Source of the DNA: Cryptomeria japonica
Taxonomy: Eukaryota; Streptophyta; Pinopsida; Cupressales; Cupressaceae
Direction of reading: 5' to 3'
Length of the DNA stretch: 64,000 nucleotides
NCBI RefSeq assembly: GCF_030272615.1
Contig: NC_081413.1
Location: 607,144,209-607,208,208 of the forward strand
Of this stretch, positions 34,801-47,239 are shown in pieces. The notes below the pieces were generated by a model. The model saw only the letters and a list, made by a program, of their open reading frames with translations. It did no database searches and was not told the DNA's origin. The number at the start of each line of letters is the position of its first letter. Within the stretch, counting starts at the first letter, position 1. Made by a program: the position numbers and the translations under genes.

Positions 34801-35279
34801 GTGAACGCCGACGAAAGCGTCGTCTTAGAGCTCAGGCAGCTGCTTCTCAAACTTTGCAATCCCCAAAAACACCTTCAGCTAGTATTATTCCATTTTCTCC
34901 TCAGCCGAAAATTGAGCCAAAATCTCTTAAACATAAGATGCATGATGGTCTTGATCCTGTGCGAGTTAAAGATCCTATTTTTATAAATCTCGATGATGAT
35001 ATGGATGAAAATGTTATTCATGATGAAAATGTTACTCCTGTTCATTCTGATAGTGAATATGAATATGTTGATGTTGATAACCATTTATCTAACGCATTTT
35101 CTAAAGCACTTATCCTAGCTCCTAGACAAGAACACCGTGGGTTGGGATATGAACATAGCCCTTGTTTGGATCTTGTGATAGCTCCATCTGCTGTGTTGGA
35201 TGTTCCTCCTCTAGCGTGTTTCCTACCTTCAAGAAATATTGATCAGCAAGATCGGGGGGTAGATGACGTGCTAGACTAA
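31837..35279 (+). pseudogene. gag-pro: Gag-protease polyprotein of E2, one stop and one frameshift
   Basis: The frame opens with ATG at 31837, has a TAG at 33721 (CAA in E1) and loses one G near 33944 relative to E1, then runs to the stop at 35277. Allowing for these it has 1147 residues, as in E1. Gag core about residues 313-470; CX2HX4HX4C knuckle CQFHRQPGHDTEKC near 580; retropepsin-like LIDPSCMVNVI near 708 and the downstream LGYPWLSS; a basic, nuclear-signal-like stretch near 980-1000; an acidic C-terminus (EYEYVDVD). Gag would package element RNA and the protease would mature it. The D-P-S active-site motif departs from D-S/T-G. No pol follows. Confidence 0.88.
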
Positions 35280-36016
35280 TTTCATTAGCACAGTAGATTC
35301 CCTCCTCCTCTCTTGATCTCTTTTGTTACTTCTTCTATGTGTTATTCTCATTCTTCTATTTGTTGTCCTTAGTGTTGTCTACTTGAGGACGATGCAAAGC
35401 ATTGAGATCTCTTGGTCTCTCTCATGTTGACTCAAAAGACACATGTGTTCCCTTCTTCTAGGTGACCTTCCTTGATTGGGGAATGAAGAACAATTATGCA
35501 TACATACATATGATATACATGAATTATCATACAACATACTGACCCCAAGGAAAGTGAAGTCACCTTGTGCTTTGTGTTTTGTGTCTATTATCCTTGGGCT
35601 TATCTCACACTGGGGGGCTAAATCCTTGTGATAACGTGCTCCTTTCCTTTCTCATTTCTTATATGTATCACTACCTTAAAGCAATCACCCCCGGTGAGGC
35701 GTGTGCGATCGCTTTAACGTAGGGGGGCATACATCCCGTCCATATCTTTTCAAGATACTTGAAAATTTCTTGACAAATTTAGCTTTGCCTGGAAAATTTT
35801 TGATATCTTTCTTGCATGACTCATAGTGAGGGAACCTTACTACTGACAGTCATGGTTCTCCCTCGTGATCTTCCCTTTTACTTTGTCAATCGAAGTTGTA
35901 AGATCCTTAGTCCACTGGGGGCTTGGTGCATCTTGCCTCCTTGACGTGGTGAAAGTCTTTCAATGTTGATTCCTTGTACTTTACCGGAAGTATGAGCGTA
36001 CGCTTATACTCCTGCT
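35280..36016 (+). other. 3' untranslated region of E2
   Basis: Noncoding, similar throughout to 4806-5534 of E1. No remnant of reverse transcriptase or integrase. Confidence 0.7.
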
Positions 36017-36031
36017 AAAGTGGGGGCTAAA
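36017..36031 (+). promoter_or_regulatory. Polypurine tract of E2
   Basis: AAAGTGGGGGCTAAA directly before the 3' LTR, identical to E1. Confidence 0.85.
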
Positions 36032-37224
36032 TGTAGCATCCTAAAATTGTGACACTTGCAATTTCGACTGTATTTGGGTCTTCACGATGGCGATGCAACA
36101 CGGAACTTGAATGGAGACCCCGAAACTTGTTCATGACACCAAAAACTGCATTTTTCAAGCACCCTGGCCTGATCCTCCTTGCACCCTGTTGCCCCTGGAG
36201 GTGGGACCATGGCGCCCAGCGCCCTGGTCCCTGGCCCTATTTTGGGCCCGGTCTCTTATGGGGCTTCAGGTCTTTAAGTTTGCAAATTGGAAAATAATCT
36301 TCCTAGGTCGGCCTAAGGTCGGGAAAATCAGTCTATCAGCCCTAATTGACAAGTATATAAACTACATTTCCTCTCCCATTTTGGTAGATGGAAAAAGGAG
36401 GGCGAAAGCAATATTCAAACATTCAAGCATTCAAGCATTCAAGCATTCCTTCAAGCAATTGATCATTCTAAGTCTCCATTCAAGGCTAAGTGTTGCATTC
36501 AAGACAAGGATTCAACCATTGAAGAGGAGATCACTTACAACACATTACATACTACATACATTACACCTTTGCATGTAAGAATACAAACATTCTTACAACA
36601 AGGTATTAGTACTTGTTTACATTACAAACATTTACATTTACAGCATTCTCATTTCTTGGTTAATTCCAAAACCGGGGTTTGACCTAAAGGCAAACCCCTC
36701 ATCCCTAACCCCCCAATCATCCTCTCTTTTCTGTGTGTAGGTTGCAGGTACGTGGCTGTAATTTGAAGATCTGGAATCCTTGTGCAGAGATGAACAGATC
36801 CACCTTCATTTCGCGGATTTTTCGGAGGATCGTGTGCACGCCGGGCGCCATCATCCCATCAACTTTCACTCAAATTTGCAGAATAGCACCGTCTCGACAT
36901 TTTACTGCTAATTCCAGGTCCGCAGCTTCATCCTATATTCCTATCTCTGTTTATAAGTGAATCTTTCTCACTTTTCATGCATTCCTAGCTTAATCTTTCT
37001 ATCCACATTTCTTTACAAAAGAGGGTATCCTTGATGTCCTAACCCTTGAAACTCATTTAGAATCCAATCTTGCATTGCGTGGGATTGGATCTTGTGGGTT
37101 TCAACCCCTCTTTGGAATGTAAAGTCTCCCCTAAGTGAAAACCATCAACCCTAGTGACTCTCCCTTCTCTCTCCTTGGAGTTGGGGAGGGGAGAACGACT
37201 AGGGTTCGATTTTTCCGCTTTACA
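36032..37224 (+). repeat. 3' LTR of E2
   Basis: 1193 bp, TGTAGCATCC...CCGCTTTACA. It pairs with 29470-30651 and has one more ATTCAAGC unit (near 36418-36445). The TATA box is at 36354-36360. Confidence 0.92.
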
Positions 37225-37229
37225 ACTAG
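37225..37229. repeat. Target-site duplication of E2, right copy (ACTAG)
   Basis: ACTAG immediately after CCGCTTTACA; matches 29465-29469 exactly. Confidence 0.9.
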
Positions 37230-37549
37230 TATATCTATATTAATCGAGCTCTAACAAATTGTAAAACTATTTGTTGTACATGATAAATTAAACCTACATT
37301 CAATGCCTTGAATTTGACATGCAACCCTAAACTTGAAAAAATGGTCTTAAATTTATTGTCCTATTTAATCTTAATTACACTTCCTTGCAAAATATTTAGA
37401 TAGAGTGGTGCTAAAACATAATTGTAAAGCCTACTATCAAGTGGGGGGAATCCACAATGTGTCTTGATTGTATTCAAACTACATGTACTTATTCAACAAA
37501 TTTTGTAATGAGATTGAAGATGTACCAAGCAAAATGAAGAATGTTTATA
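37230..37549. other. Spacer after E2, nothing recognised
   Basis: AT-rich sequence with no coding frame or repeat that I can support. Confidence 0.45.
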
Positions 37550-39494
37550 CATTTATCCTTATGAATGTAAATGTTGATATAATGCTCTTTATGGTTAGAT
37601 AATTATCTTTTGATTAGGATTCTCTAAGGTTTATTCCTCTAAATGCACTAAGGTTCTTATCAATTTGCATAACACCACAAAATTTAAATTTAAATATCTT
37701 ACACTCCACTTGTTGAATAATAGCTAGTAAAATCAAGTTGATTTGGGTCAATGATTAATTATAAGATTAGAATTTAAACAGAGTCAAAGTTACACATGTG
37801 ATCTTGGACCATATTCAAATCTACACTAATGGGCTCAATTAAGATTAGGAACAACAAAATCATGGTCTAGATCTAGATCCTTGGGGAATGAGGAGTTAGG
37901 TTCAATTCAAGCTTGAGATGAATACCAACTCTTGCACAAAAATATGACATTCAAATGATAGATTATTTCACTAGGGAGAAAGGGTCTAACTGACTTCAAA
38001 ATGAATAGGGAAAAGTGCTACGAGTACACTTTTCACCTCTAAATTTTGCCCCTTGAATTGCATGTGAATTGCCTTGAGTCATGCATTTCAAAATAAATAA
38101 GCATCTAACATGAAAATTAATGGCAAGCACATGCATCAAGTACATGAATATGGATTGTGATTTGGTCATTCTTTGAGTAACAATAACTCTATCTTCAAAC
38201 ATGCATCCACAAATTCCATTAGTAACATATATAATGATAATACTAAATTAAGTGTGAACAACTTAACTATCCTAACAATCATTGCATAAAATAAAAAAGA
38301 GGTGTAGGATCTATCATCCTTGTGAATGCAAATGTTGATGTAATGATATTTACAATTAAATAATTATCTTTTGATTTAGATTCTCTATGGTTTATTCCTC
38401 TAAATGCACAAGGTTCTTATCAATTTATATATCATGTCATAACATTTAAATTTAAATATTTTGCACTCTACTTGTTAGATATTTGCTAATAAAATTAAGT
38501 TGATTTCGGTTAATGATTAATTTTTCAGTTTGAAAAAGAGAGATACAGCTTCACATGTGACCTTCGACTATTGAAATCTCCAATAATGGGATCTGTAGAA
38601 GTTGATAATCAACCATAGGAGCCATTAATCATCTGCAAGAAAAATACCTATCACACAAAAGAGATCAAGAAAATATTGTATGCTCTATAACAACCAAAAT
38701 AATTTGTATAATGCACAAAAGAATTGAAGATTCAATATTGAAGGTGTAATTACAATGAATGAATGAATTGCTTATAGAAAGAAAGATATGCCCTAATCTT
38801 AAATTAGAAGCACTAAAGAAATGCAAAGTAGGAGCTAGATTAAGCTCAACTACAAGCTAAAAATTATAACTAGTAGTGCCTCTAAGGAAGGAACTCAAAC
38901 TCAAAAAGAAAAAACACCTAGATAAAATAAAGCACCTAAGTTTAGCTTAAGTGAAAAAGCAATTAAAGGATATAATTAATAAATAATTAGATAATTGTCC
39001 TAAAATTACTCCAACAGGATCAATTAAGTCTGGGAACAACAAAAGCGTGGCCTAGATCTATATCCTTGGGGAATGAGAAGTTAGGTTCAACTTAAGCTCG
39101 AGATGAACACCAATTCTTGCACAAAAATATGACATTCAAATAATAGATTATTTCACTAGGGACAAAGGGTCAAAGTGACTTCAAAATGAGTGCAGAAAAG
39201 TGATAAGAGTATATTTCACCTCTAAATTTTTCCCCTTGAATTGCGTGTGAATTACCTTGAATCATGCATGTCAAAGTAAATAAACAACCAACATGAAATA
39301 TAATGGCAATCACATGTACCGAGTATATGAATATGGATTGTGATTTGGCCATTCTTTAAGTAACAATAACTCTATCTTCAAATGTGCATCCACAATATTC
39401 CATCAATAACATATATAATAAAAATACTAAATTGTGTATGAACAACTTACCAATGCTAACAATCATTGCGTAAAAATAAAAAGAGGTGTAGGAT
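37550..39494. repeat. Diverged tandem duplication, second copy with an insertion
   Basis: Copy one runs about 37550-38312, copy two about 38311-39494. The first part matches (37550-37800 with 38311-38565: TAATTATCTTTTGATT, GGTTTATTCCTCTAAATGCA). The second part matches (37832-38312 with 39010-39494: AGATCCTTGGGGAATGAG, CACAAAAATATGACATTCAA). Copy two has about 440 extra bases between. Both copies end AAAAAGAGGTGTAGGATC. No coding content found. Confidence 0.8.
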
Positions 39495-40076
39495 CCTTAA
39501 ATGGATTATTATAACCCAAAATAGATAGAGTGATAAAGATGATGATATAGGTCCACTAAATAAATTACTCTGACTAGTAAATAAGGAGTTATAATATGCT
39601 TAAATTGACCATTATAATCATGCTCCAAAGGACAAAGGATGTTGTAGTACTTCCAACAAGCCACTAGAGTCATATAAGCTCAATCTAGGACCCTTGATGA
39701 GTCATTGTAAACATGAGTTATGGTGTAGGACCCCTAGGGAGCCATTGTAACCATAGACATGAATGAATAGATCAATTATATAACATGCTCCCTCAAATTG
39801 GCTGCATATTTTGTGATACTTCCATACCAATAGATATGTCCATAGTGTGAAACTTACAAAGTTAAATTTGAGGAAGTAGAATATATTAAATAAATTGACT
39901 TTTAACACCATTTTTAATTTTATTTTGAAGATATATATGATTTTCATAATGTTCGTCTTGAGGATAGCTTATGGTTGGTTTTTGAAGAAATTAAAATATT
40001 GATTTAAATGTTAGTAGATAGTTTTTTATATTTTTTTTATATTTTTTATTTATTAAAAAAATATAAGGAATTTTGA
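39495..40076. other. AT-rich spacer
   Basis: Short words such as TAGGACCC(C/T)T, GAGTCATTGTAA and GAGCCATTGTAACCAT recur imperfectly near 39680-39760. No gene. Confidence 0.45.
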
Positions 40077-40078
40077 TA

Positions 40079-40515
40079 GGGGAAAGGACCCGGTAGTTGA
40101 GCGCGTTCCAATTCTTGTGATAGAAGTTGTTGATTTAATACCCCCATACTTGTTGATTTAATGTCCAACTTTTGTACAAAATTGCACCAATAGTTGTATG
40201 ATAAGTACCAATAATTGAATGAAATATACCATTTGTTGTGAAAAGTAACCAATCATGTGATGCCACGTCAGCTGCACAAGTATTGGTGCCCTTTTGCACA
40301 CCTATTGGTCTCACTTTTTTGGGGGTTGTTTCGGACACCTTGGCAAAAAGCATGTTGATGTGGCATCATATTTGATGATGTGGCCCCGAATCCTTAGTTA
40401 TAAGCAGGGGACTTGCCAAGTAAGTTGCTGTAAATATTTTTGAGTGATTTGAAATTTCCACGTAGGATTTTGAGAAGCGCGAAGTCAGGGTGCACAACTA
40501 CTGGGTCCTCTCCCC
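40079..40515. mobile_element. MITE with 21-bp terminal inverted repeats and TA duplication
   Basis: Left end GGGGAAAGGACCCGGTAGTTG; right end is the inverse complement of GGGGAGAGGACCCAGTAGTTG, with two mismatches in 21. Both ends are flanked by TA (40077-40078, 40516-40517). The element is 437 bp, with no transposase frame; short open frames inside have no domain. A TA target would fit Tc1/mariner- or Harbinger-related (TWA) families. It sits 53 bases upstream of copia element A. Confidence 0.8.
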
Positions 40516-40568
40516 TAGATAAGAACTTAAATTTCTTGAGAATGAGACATGGCTTCGAGTTTGATAAT

Positions 40569-40913
40569 TGTTGATATGCGACGACTAATCATGCAAGTAC
40601 TATACACTCATTTTTTGTTGTTGAAAAAACCAACATTGAAAAAAACCCTAAAAAATAACTGACTTTGAGTGTTGCCCTAAATTTGCTTGTTATAAGCAGT
40701 TGGAATGAAAAAGGAATTGTAATGGTGTTGTACCGATTTACTGGATAATAAGAAAAGATTGGATGACTGTGCTTTGTGGATGTAGCCCATCTTGGGTGAA
40801 CCACGTTAAATCTCTGTGTTATCCGTGTTATGTATTTTTCTTCATCTTTTGTGTTTGTATCTACATATTATTGTTAATTTTATATTTGATCCGGATTTGC
40901 CAAAACCCTAACA
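40569..40913 (+). repeat. 5' LTR of element A
   Basis: TGTTGATATGCGACG... to ...AAACCCTAACA. Matches 49729-50069. It contains GTGAACCACGTTAAATCTCTGTGTT, a block like those in the LTRs of B, C and D. Confidence 0.92.
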
Positions 40914-40915
40914 AT

Positions 40916-40928
40916 TGGTATCAGAGTC
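40916..40928 (+). promoter_or_regulatory. Primer-binding site of A (initiator tRNA-Met type)
   Basis: TGGTATCAGAGTC, two bases after the LTR. It matches the usual plant copia site TGGTATCAGAGC except at the last base. Confidence 0.88.
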
Positions 40929-40966
40929 ATGTATTTTTGTAAATTGGTAGAGACTTTTAGATTTGA

Positions 40967-43476
40967 GTGGGAGCAATGGAAGAAACCAAATTAAAGGTCG
41001 AGGAGTTCAACGAACATAATTATCAGTTATGGAAAATGTGGATGGAGGATTGCCTGTATCAAAAGGATCTGTGGTGGCCATTGGAAGGAAAGACAAAGAA
41101 ACCGACCACAATGTCGGATGAAGATTGGGATATTTTGGATAAAAAGGCATTGGGAACCATTCGGTTGTGCCTTGCACCGTTTGTAGCATTCAATATATAA
41201 AAAACAACAACGATTGCAGAACTGATGTCAGCACTGGCTAAATTGTATGAGAAACCCTCAACTTTGAATAAGGTAACTTTTATGAAGCATTTGTTTAATA
41301 TAAAAATGAGTGAAGGAGGATCTGTAGCAGATCATTTAAATGAATTTAATACAGTTACCAGCCAATTGACTTCTGTAAAAGTTAACTTTGATGAAGAGGT
41401 TAGGGTTCTCTTAATTTTATGTTCTTTGCTAGAAAGATGGAATAGCTTGGTTATGGCTGTAAGTAAATTTGTCTCTAGTACAAACACTTTAAAATTTGAT
41501 GATGTTGTTGGTGTTATCCTAAGCGAGGAAATGCAATGGAAAAGCACAAGTTAGACTTCAACATCATTGGGTTCTGTTTTGAATGTAGAGAATAGGGGAA
41601 GATCAAAGGAAAGAGGAAAAGGCCTTGAGAGTGAGAAGTCACGAGTGAAGTCAAAGAAAGGACGCTCTCAATCTAGAGGAAGAAAGGATTGTTGATACTA
41701 CAGAAAGCCAGGACATTTAAAGAAAGATTGATGGTCTCAGAAAAACAAACAAGGAGACAAAAATGAAGATGACAGTAAGGAAGCTAATGTTGCAAGTAAT
41801 ACTTTACAAGATGCCTTGATTCTATGTTTAGATAATATTAATGATTCTTGGGTAATAGATTCAGGGGCTTCATTTCATGCGAGAACCCATAGAAAATATT
41901 TTCTAGATTATATTCAAGGTGATTTTGGACATGTATATTTGGGTGATGATGAGCCCAGTAAGATTGTTGGAAAAGGCAAGATAAAAATCAAGTTGCAAAA
42001 TGGAAATGGATGGTTGTTGCAGGAGGTAAGGCATGTTCCTAATTTAAGAAGAAATTTATTTTTTGTAGGACAACGAGGCAGTGTAGGATGCATAGTTACC
42101 TTTACAGACAATGTCTGGAAGGTCACTAAAGGCTCATTAGTAGTAGCTAAAGGTGCAAAGGTAGGCACATTGCATTTGTGTACTAGTAATACTTAAATAC
42201 AATAGATGTTGCATGGACATTCAAAACCGTGGCACCATAGACTTGGACATGTGTGAGAAAGGGATAAAAATCCTTCACTCTAAAAATTTGTTGCCAGGAT
42301 TGAAGCAGATTGATTTAGAATTTTGTGAAAATTATGTTTATGGTGAACAAAAGAGAGTCAAATTTCTGAAGGTTGGGAAAGAGAAGAAGAATGAGAAATT
42401 AGAGCTTGTGCATTCAGATGTATGGGGACTGGCTCAGGTATCATCTCTTGGTGGCTCTTGTTATTATTTTGTTTTTATAAATGATGCAACCAATAAAACA
42501 TGAGTATATTTCCTAAAACAAAAATCAGATGTTTTTGAAACTTTTAAGAAATGGAAAGATTTGGTTGAGAATGAGATAGGAAAAAAGTTGAACAGTCTCA
42601 GATCTAATAATGGAGGCGAGTATTGCATCAAAAAATCTGAAGATCACTGTTCTTTCAATGGAATCTGAAGTAGAAATTGGTCCCAAGAACCCCACAAGAA
42701 AATGGTGTGTCTGAGAGAATGATTAGGACCATCATGGAGAGTGCAAGGAGCATGAGATTGCATGTTGGATTTCCCCTACATTTCTTGGTAGATGTTGTAC
42801 ATACTATGGTTTATTTGATAAACAAAGGACTTTCAAATCCTTTGGATGGTGGCATTCCAAAGGAGGCATGGACTGGTAAAAAGGTAAATTATTCTTTTTT
42901 GAGAACCTTTCGTTGTGAAGCTTTTGTCCATGTTGATAAAGAAAACAAAACCAATCTTGATGCTAAATCTAAAAAATGTACCTTCATTGGATATTGAATG
43001 GATGACTTTGGTTATCGGCTATGAGATTTTGAAAATAAAAAAATAATTAGAAGTAGAGATGTTATATTCAATGAGAAGGTCATGTATAAAGAACAAATGT
43101 AGGAAAATAAGCATGAATAGGTCAAAAAGGAATATGTGGTGTTGGATGAGATTCCTAAAAATAAAATGCTATTGCTACCAGATGCTCAACAACAACAAAA
43201 TATCACACAAACTCCTGCAAGTGTTAGATGTTATATGAGGTTAAGTAGACCTCTTGAAATATTTTCTCCTTCTTTGTATTCTATTTTATTAACTAATTTT
43301 GGTGAACTAGAAGGATATGAAGAATCAATGCTAGTGGATGCCCAACAACAGTGGGAGCCAGGAATGAAAAAGGAAATGGATTCCTTGATGAAGAATCGGA
43401 CTTGAGACTTAGTCCCATTACCTACAGGTAAAAGAGCCTTGCCAAATAAATGGGTTTATAGCCTGAAGGAGGAGGT
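40967..43476 (+). pseudogene. gag-pol: Element A gag-pol, 5' part (Gag, protease, integrase, start of RT)
   Basis: Gag (40967-41554) has NEHNYQLWKMWMEDCLYQKD and the UBN2-type EKPSTLNKVTFMKHLFNIKM; it is interrupted by a stop at 41198. The knuckle near 41690 has lost cysteines (stops in their place). Protease: SWVIDSGASFHA (41846 onward), the canonical copia D-S-G. Integrase: HRLGH, LVHSDVWG, TPQENGVSERMIRTIMESAR after a frameshift near 42660. The RT start reads LPNKWVYSLKEE just before element B. At least ten stops and several frame changes; non-functional. Confidence 0.85.
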
Positions 43477-44664
43477 TGGAGGACATTTGGTGGAATTGAT
43501 TATGTGTTGCATTGGTGGTTTGTCATTGATGCCAACACTAGTTGTTTGGATGCTTTACTGACACCCTTTTGGTCCCGGTAGGTTGAGTGGTTTTTGATTA
43601 ACTTGGACCTGACATGATCCGGTAGGCTCCGGTATAGTTTGGTGATGGAATTGACTTGTTCATGATACTTATACTCATATTTGGTCAGTTATTTTTGGTC
43701 TGGTGATTGGATGCTATCCTGCTTGCTTTTCACCGACAGATCTTTTGATGGATATCTTTGATGAATTGCATAAGTGGTGTTGGTGCAACTTCTAATGGAG
43801 TTTCAGGATGCTGTTGGTGATCATGTTCAAGACTTGGTGGATGGAGATCATTATTGAAGCGTATGGACCTATACTTGGTCCCGGTTGATCTAGGTTATGG
43901 ACCGACTTTAATGTAACGTGTCGTTAGGACCTATTGATGTATTTCCAGGATGTCTTATGTGTTCATATTATTTGTTTGGTCTAATGCTGACATGGTTTGC
44001 AATTATGTAATTGGTTTATTGTCTGGTGGCCGACCTGATTGTTTATGGTCGAGGGTTTGTATATATAGATGTAAGATCTCATTGTAGATCATCATGGTTA
44101 ATGTTGGAGGTCATGGTTAAAGAATATAATGTGTGAATAATGCAATATCATTCAGGCAGAGGAGTTGGTCGATCATTTGAGATCGAATTGGGTTTATGTA
44201 AGAGGATTTAGTCCTCTGGTATTGAGCTTAACTGGAACTATACTCAAGCATAGGAGATGCTATCTTTTGTAGTTCAACACTTCTCCAGATTGTAGTATGG
44301 ATTTATATGTAGTTAGTGAGGCTCCTTTTGTGATGAGCAATGCGCTCTAGGCTATTGGCCTTCTTGCAAGTGCAGTCCCCTCAATTGTTATTCACATACT
44401 TACTACATAAATATTATCTGATTGTGGGTAGGCTTCCCATTGTGGTTTTTCCCTTTACCGGGTTTTCCACATACAATTCTTGGTGTTGTGTGGATGGCTT
44501 TTATTCTGTGATTATTGTTTATGCTTAATTGGTTTATCTGCTATTACTGTATTAATGTTTTGGGTTCCGATATTAAAGTTTAAATTGCTAATGGTTTCGG
44601 TAATCTGTGACAACTGATTCACCCCCCCTCTCAGTTGTCTTTTGGCTATTTGAATTGTCTAACA
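43477..44664 (+). repeat. 5' LTR of element B
   Basis: Matches 47240-48456 over its length. Near the end it has TTCACCCCCCCTCTCAGTTG, then ...TTGTCTAACA. A GTGGTTTTTCCCTTTACCGG block lies near 44440. Confidence 0.88.
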
Positions 44665-44666
44665 AT

Positions 44667-44678
44667 TGGTATCAGAGC
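44667..44678 (+). promoter_or_regulatory. Primer-binding site of B (initiator tRNA-Met type)
   Basis: TGGTATCAGAGC, the exact plant copia consensus, two bases after the LTR. Confidence 0.9.
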
Positions 44679-44722
44679 TTTGGTCCTCTCTGCAGAAAGC
44701 TTAACCGCTTGAGGAAGATCCT

Positions 44723-46841
44723 ATGGTGACTAACAGTTCAAGTTCATCCAGTTCTTCTGGAGCTATCGTTCAAAGGGATATCAATAGAGAAACCGGTAAG
44801 ACACCTTATGAATCATGGTTTGGCAATACACCTACAGTTAAGTATTTCAAAAATTTTGGTAGTAAATGTTATATCAGGAGAGATGATATTATTGGGAAAT
44901 TTGATCCCAGATGTGATGAAGGCATATTTCTTGGTTATTCTAATGAAAGCAAAGCATACAGATGTTATAACAAGAGATTGCAGAGAATTGTGGAGATTGC
45001 TAATGCCAAAGTAAATGAAACGAACATAAGTAAAATCAGAGTTTATGAGAAGGAACCGACAATGGAAATGATTATATCTGAACTGACAACACCTTTACCA
45101 GAACAAAGAGTTGAACCAATTACTTTGACAACATCAGAGAATTTTATATTAACTGAAGAACAGGGAAGAGGAACAGAAAGTCAGAAGACTCCTAGGTATG
45201 TGATATTGAATCATTCAGAAGATCAAATCATTGGGGATAAGAGCAATGGAGTGATGGAAAGAAGAAGACTGGCAACTAATGAAGTATGTTTAATTTCACA
45301 AGTTGAACCGATATGATTAATTGAGGCATGTAAAGATGAACATTGGTTAAAAGCTATGGAAGAATAATTAGATCAAATTGAGAAAAATAACACATGGACC
45401 TTGGTTCTTCGGCCTAAAAATAAAAATGTTATTGGAACTAAATGGGTTTTTAGGAATAAATTGTATGAGGATGGTCAAGTTATAAGGAAAAAGGATAGAT
45501 TGGTTTGTAAAGGATATTCTCAGAAGGAAGGAATTGATTATGGAGAAACTTTTGTACCTGCAGCTAGGATTGAAGCTGTAAGATTATTTCTTGCCTATGC
45601 TGCTTATAAAAACTACAAGATTTATCAGATGGATGTTAAATGTGCATTTTTGAATGGGGATCTTGATGAGGAAGTTTATATTGATCAACCTGATAGTTTT
45701 TCACTATCAGATGATACAGATATGGTTTGCAGGTTAAGGAAATCTTTATATGGATTGAAACAAGCACCTAGAGCTTGGTATGCAAGGTTGGATAAATATC
45801 TTTTGAAGCTTGGTTTTACTAAGGGCAATGCTGATAGTAATTTATATTATAAAATCATTGATGATGATATATTGATTATTGAAGTATTTGTTGATGACAT
45901 TATTTTTGGAGGTGAAGATAAGTTATGCATAAAATTTTCTAAGAATATGAAGAAATAATTTGAGATGTCTATGATTAATGAGATGAAATTTTTCTTAGGT
46001 TTGTAGATTACTCAGACTGACAAAGGTATTTTCAACTGTCAAACTAAATATTCTAAGGAATTTTTGAATAAATTTGGTATGAGAGATTCTAAACCGGTAA
46101 GTACTCCTATGGTTACAAGTGATAAATTGACAAGAAAAGATGTTTCTGCATTGATAAATCCTACAAGATACAAATCTATGATTGGAGGTCTACTTTATTT
46201 GACTCAGACTAGGCCTAACATTATGAATGTTGTTTGTATTGTTTCAAGATTTCAGAGTGATCCTAGAGAAAATCATGAGATGGCGGTGAAAAGGATTTTT
46301 TAGATACATACAAGGTACATCAAAATATGGCTTGTGGTACCCTAAGGATGATAACTTTACTTTATGTGCATATACAGATGTTGATTGGGCTGGAGATGTT
46401 GATGACCGAAAAAGTACTTCTAGTGGAGCTTTCTTTCTTGGAAAGAAGTTGGTTTCATGGATCAACAAGAAACAATCATGTACTTCTTTATCTACTACTA
46501 AAGCTGAGTATGTTGCTGCTGCTACTAACTGTACACAATTTTTATGGATGAAGCAAATGTTGAAGGATATAAAGGTGGATTGTGATGCATCAGTAGTTAT
46601 TCACTGTGATAACTCTACTGCTATTGATATATCAAAGAATCCGATATTTCATTCTAAAGCAAAGCACATATCTATCAAGTATAACTTTTTTAAGGAGAAG
46701 GTGGGAGAAAACGAGGTTAGACTGGTTTATGTGAACACTAAAGAGAAGATTGCAGATATTTTCACTAAACCTTTGTCCAAGGAATCATTTGAGTACCTGA
46801 GAGATAGATTGGGAGTTTCTGCATCTCCGGTAGAGACTTGA
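44723..46841 (+). pseudogene. pol: Element B remnant gag-pol (integrase end, RT, RNase H)
   Basis: The ATG at 44723 starts a short Ser-rich Gag-like leader that runs directly into the integrase C-terminal part (TGKTPYESWFGNTPTVKYFK). Gag core, knuckle, protease and integrase core are deleted. RT then carries [42 protein letters not shown] and [12 protein letters not shown]. RNase H has DVDWAGDVDDRKSTSSG, TTKAEYVAAA and HCDNSTAIDISKNP, ending at 46841. Stops: TGA 45314, TAA 45365, TAA 45956, TAG 46004; one extra T near 46295-46300 shifts frame before RNase H. Confidence 0.85.
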
Positions 46842-47227
46842 TTGATGCGGTTTGACATCTGTCTGACATGCACTATTAGAGATAATATTCATTCCAGCAC
46901 TGATGTGGGATGTGGGATGCTACTGCTCAAGGGGAGTAGTCACCTTTGTGACTCAGAGGTTTATGTTTTTGCTTTGATATTTATGTCAGATTTCTGGCAT
47001 TAATGTCAAACGGGGAGTGATATTGATGTGAAAAAGAAAAAGTAAAAGGTGGAGAGATTTTGATAAGGAAGATAAATTCAGAGCTTTACAGAGATATTAG
47101 TCACAGGGGGAGATACTGATATTCAGAGCTATATGTGGGAGTTTGTTGGTTGTCTTTCATTGGGGAGACTTGTTTGGCATTTCTTGGTACTTATATGTTT
47201 TTCACATCTAGTGTTGCCATCAATGCT
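46842..47227 (+). other. Element B 3' untranslated region
   Basis: Noncoding, with G-rich words (AAGGGGAGTAG, CAGGGGGAGATACTG), typical of the region before a copia polypurine tract. Confidence 0.6.
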
Positions 47228-47239
47228 AAAGGGGGAGAT
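47228..47239 (+). promoter_or_regulatory. Polypurine tract of B
   Basis: AAAGGGGGAGAT directly before the 3' LTR. Confidence 0.85.

Larger units (their letters stand above)
29470..37224 (+). mobile_element. E2: complete non-autonomous Gag-Pro LTR retrotransposon
   Basis: Second copy of the E1 family, here on the plus strand. LTRs at 29470-30651 and 36032-37224 share TGTAGC...TTACA ends, and the element is flanked by exact ACTAG duplications. Primer site at 30655, Gag-protease frame 31837-35279, polypurine tract at 36017. There is no polymerase or integrase. It shares primer site, leader hairpin, Gag-Pro length and 3' region with E1, but its coding breaks lie at different places. The different target duplication shows an independent insertion and not a segmental copy. 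Confidence 0.93.

Noticed and set aside
29470-37224. Possibility that E2 is a segmental inverted duplication of E1
   Set aside because: The two elements have different, exact target-site duplications (TTTAC and ACTAG) and unrelated flanks, so they are separate insertions.
39170-40353. Short minus-strand frames in the 39-40 kb region
   Set aside because: Those at 40046-40353 lie inside the MITE and the others in a tandem repeat; no supporting motif.
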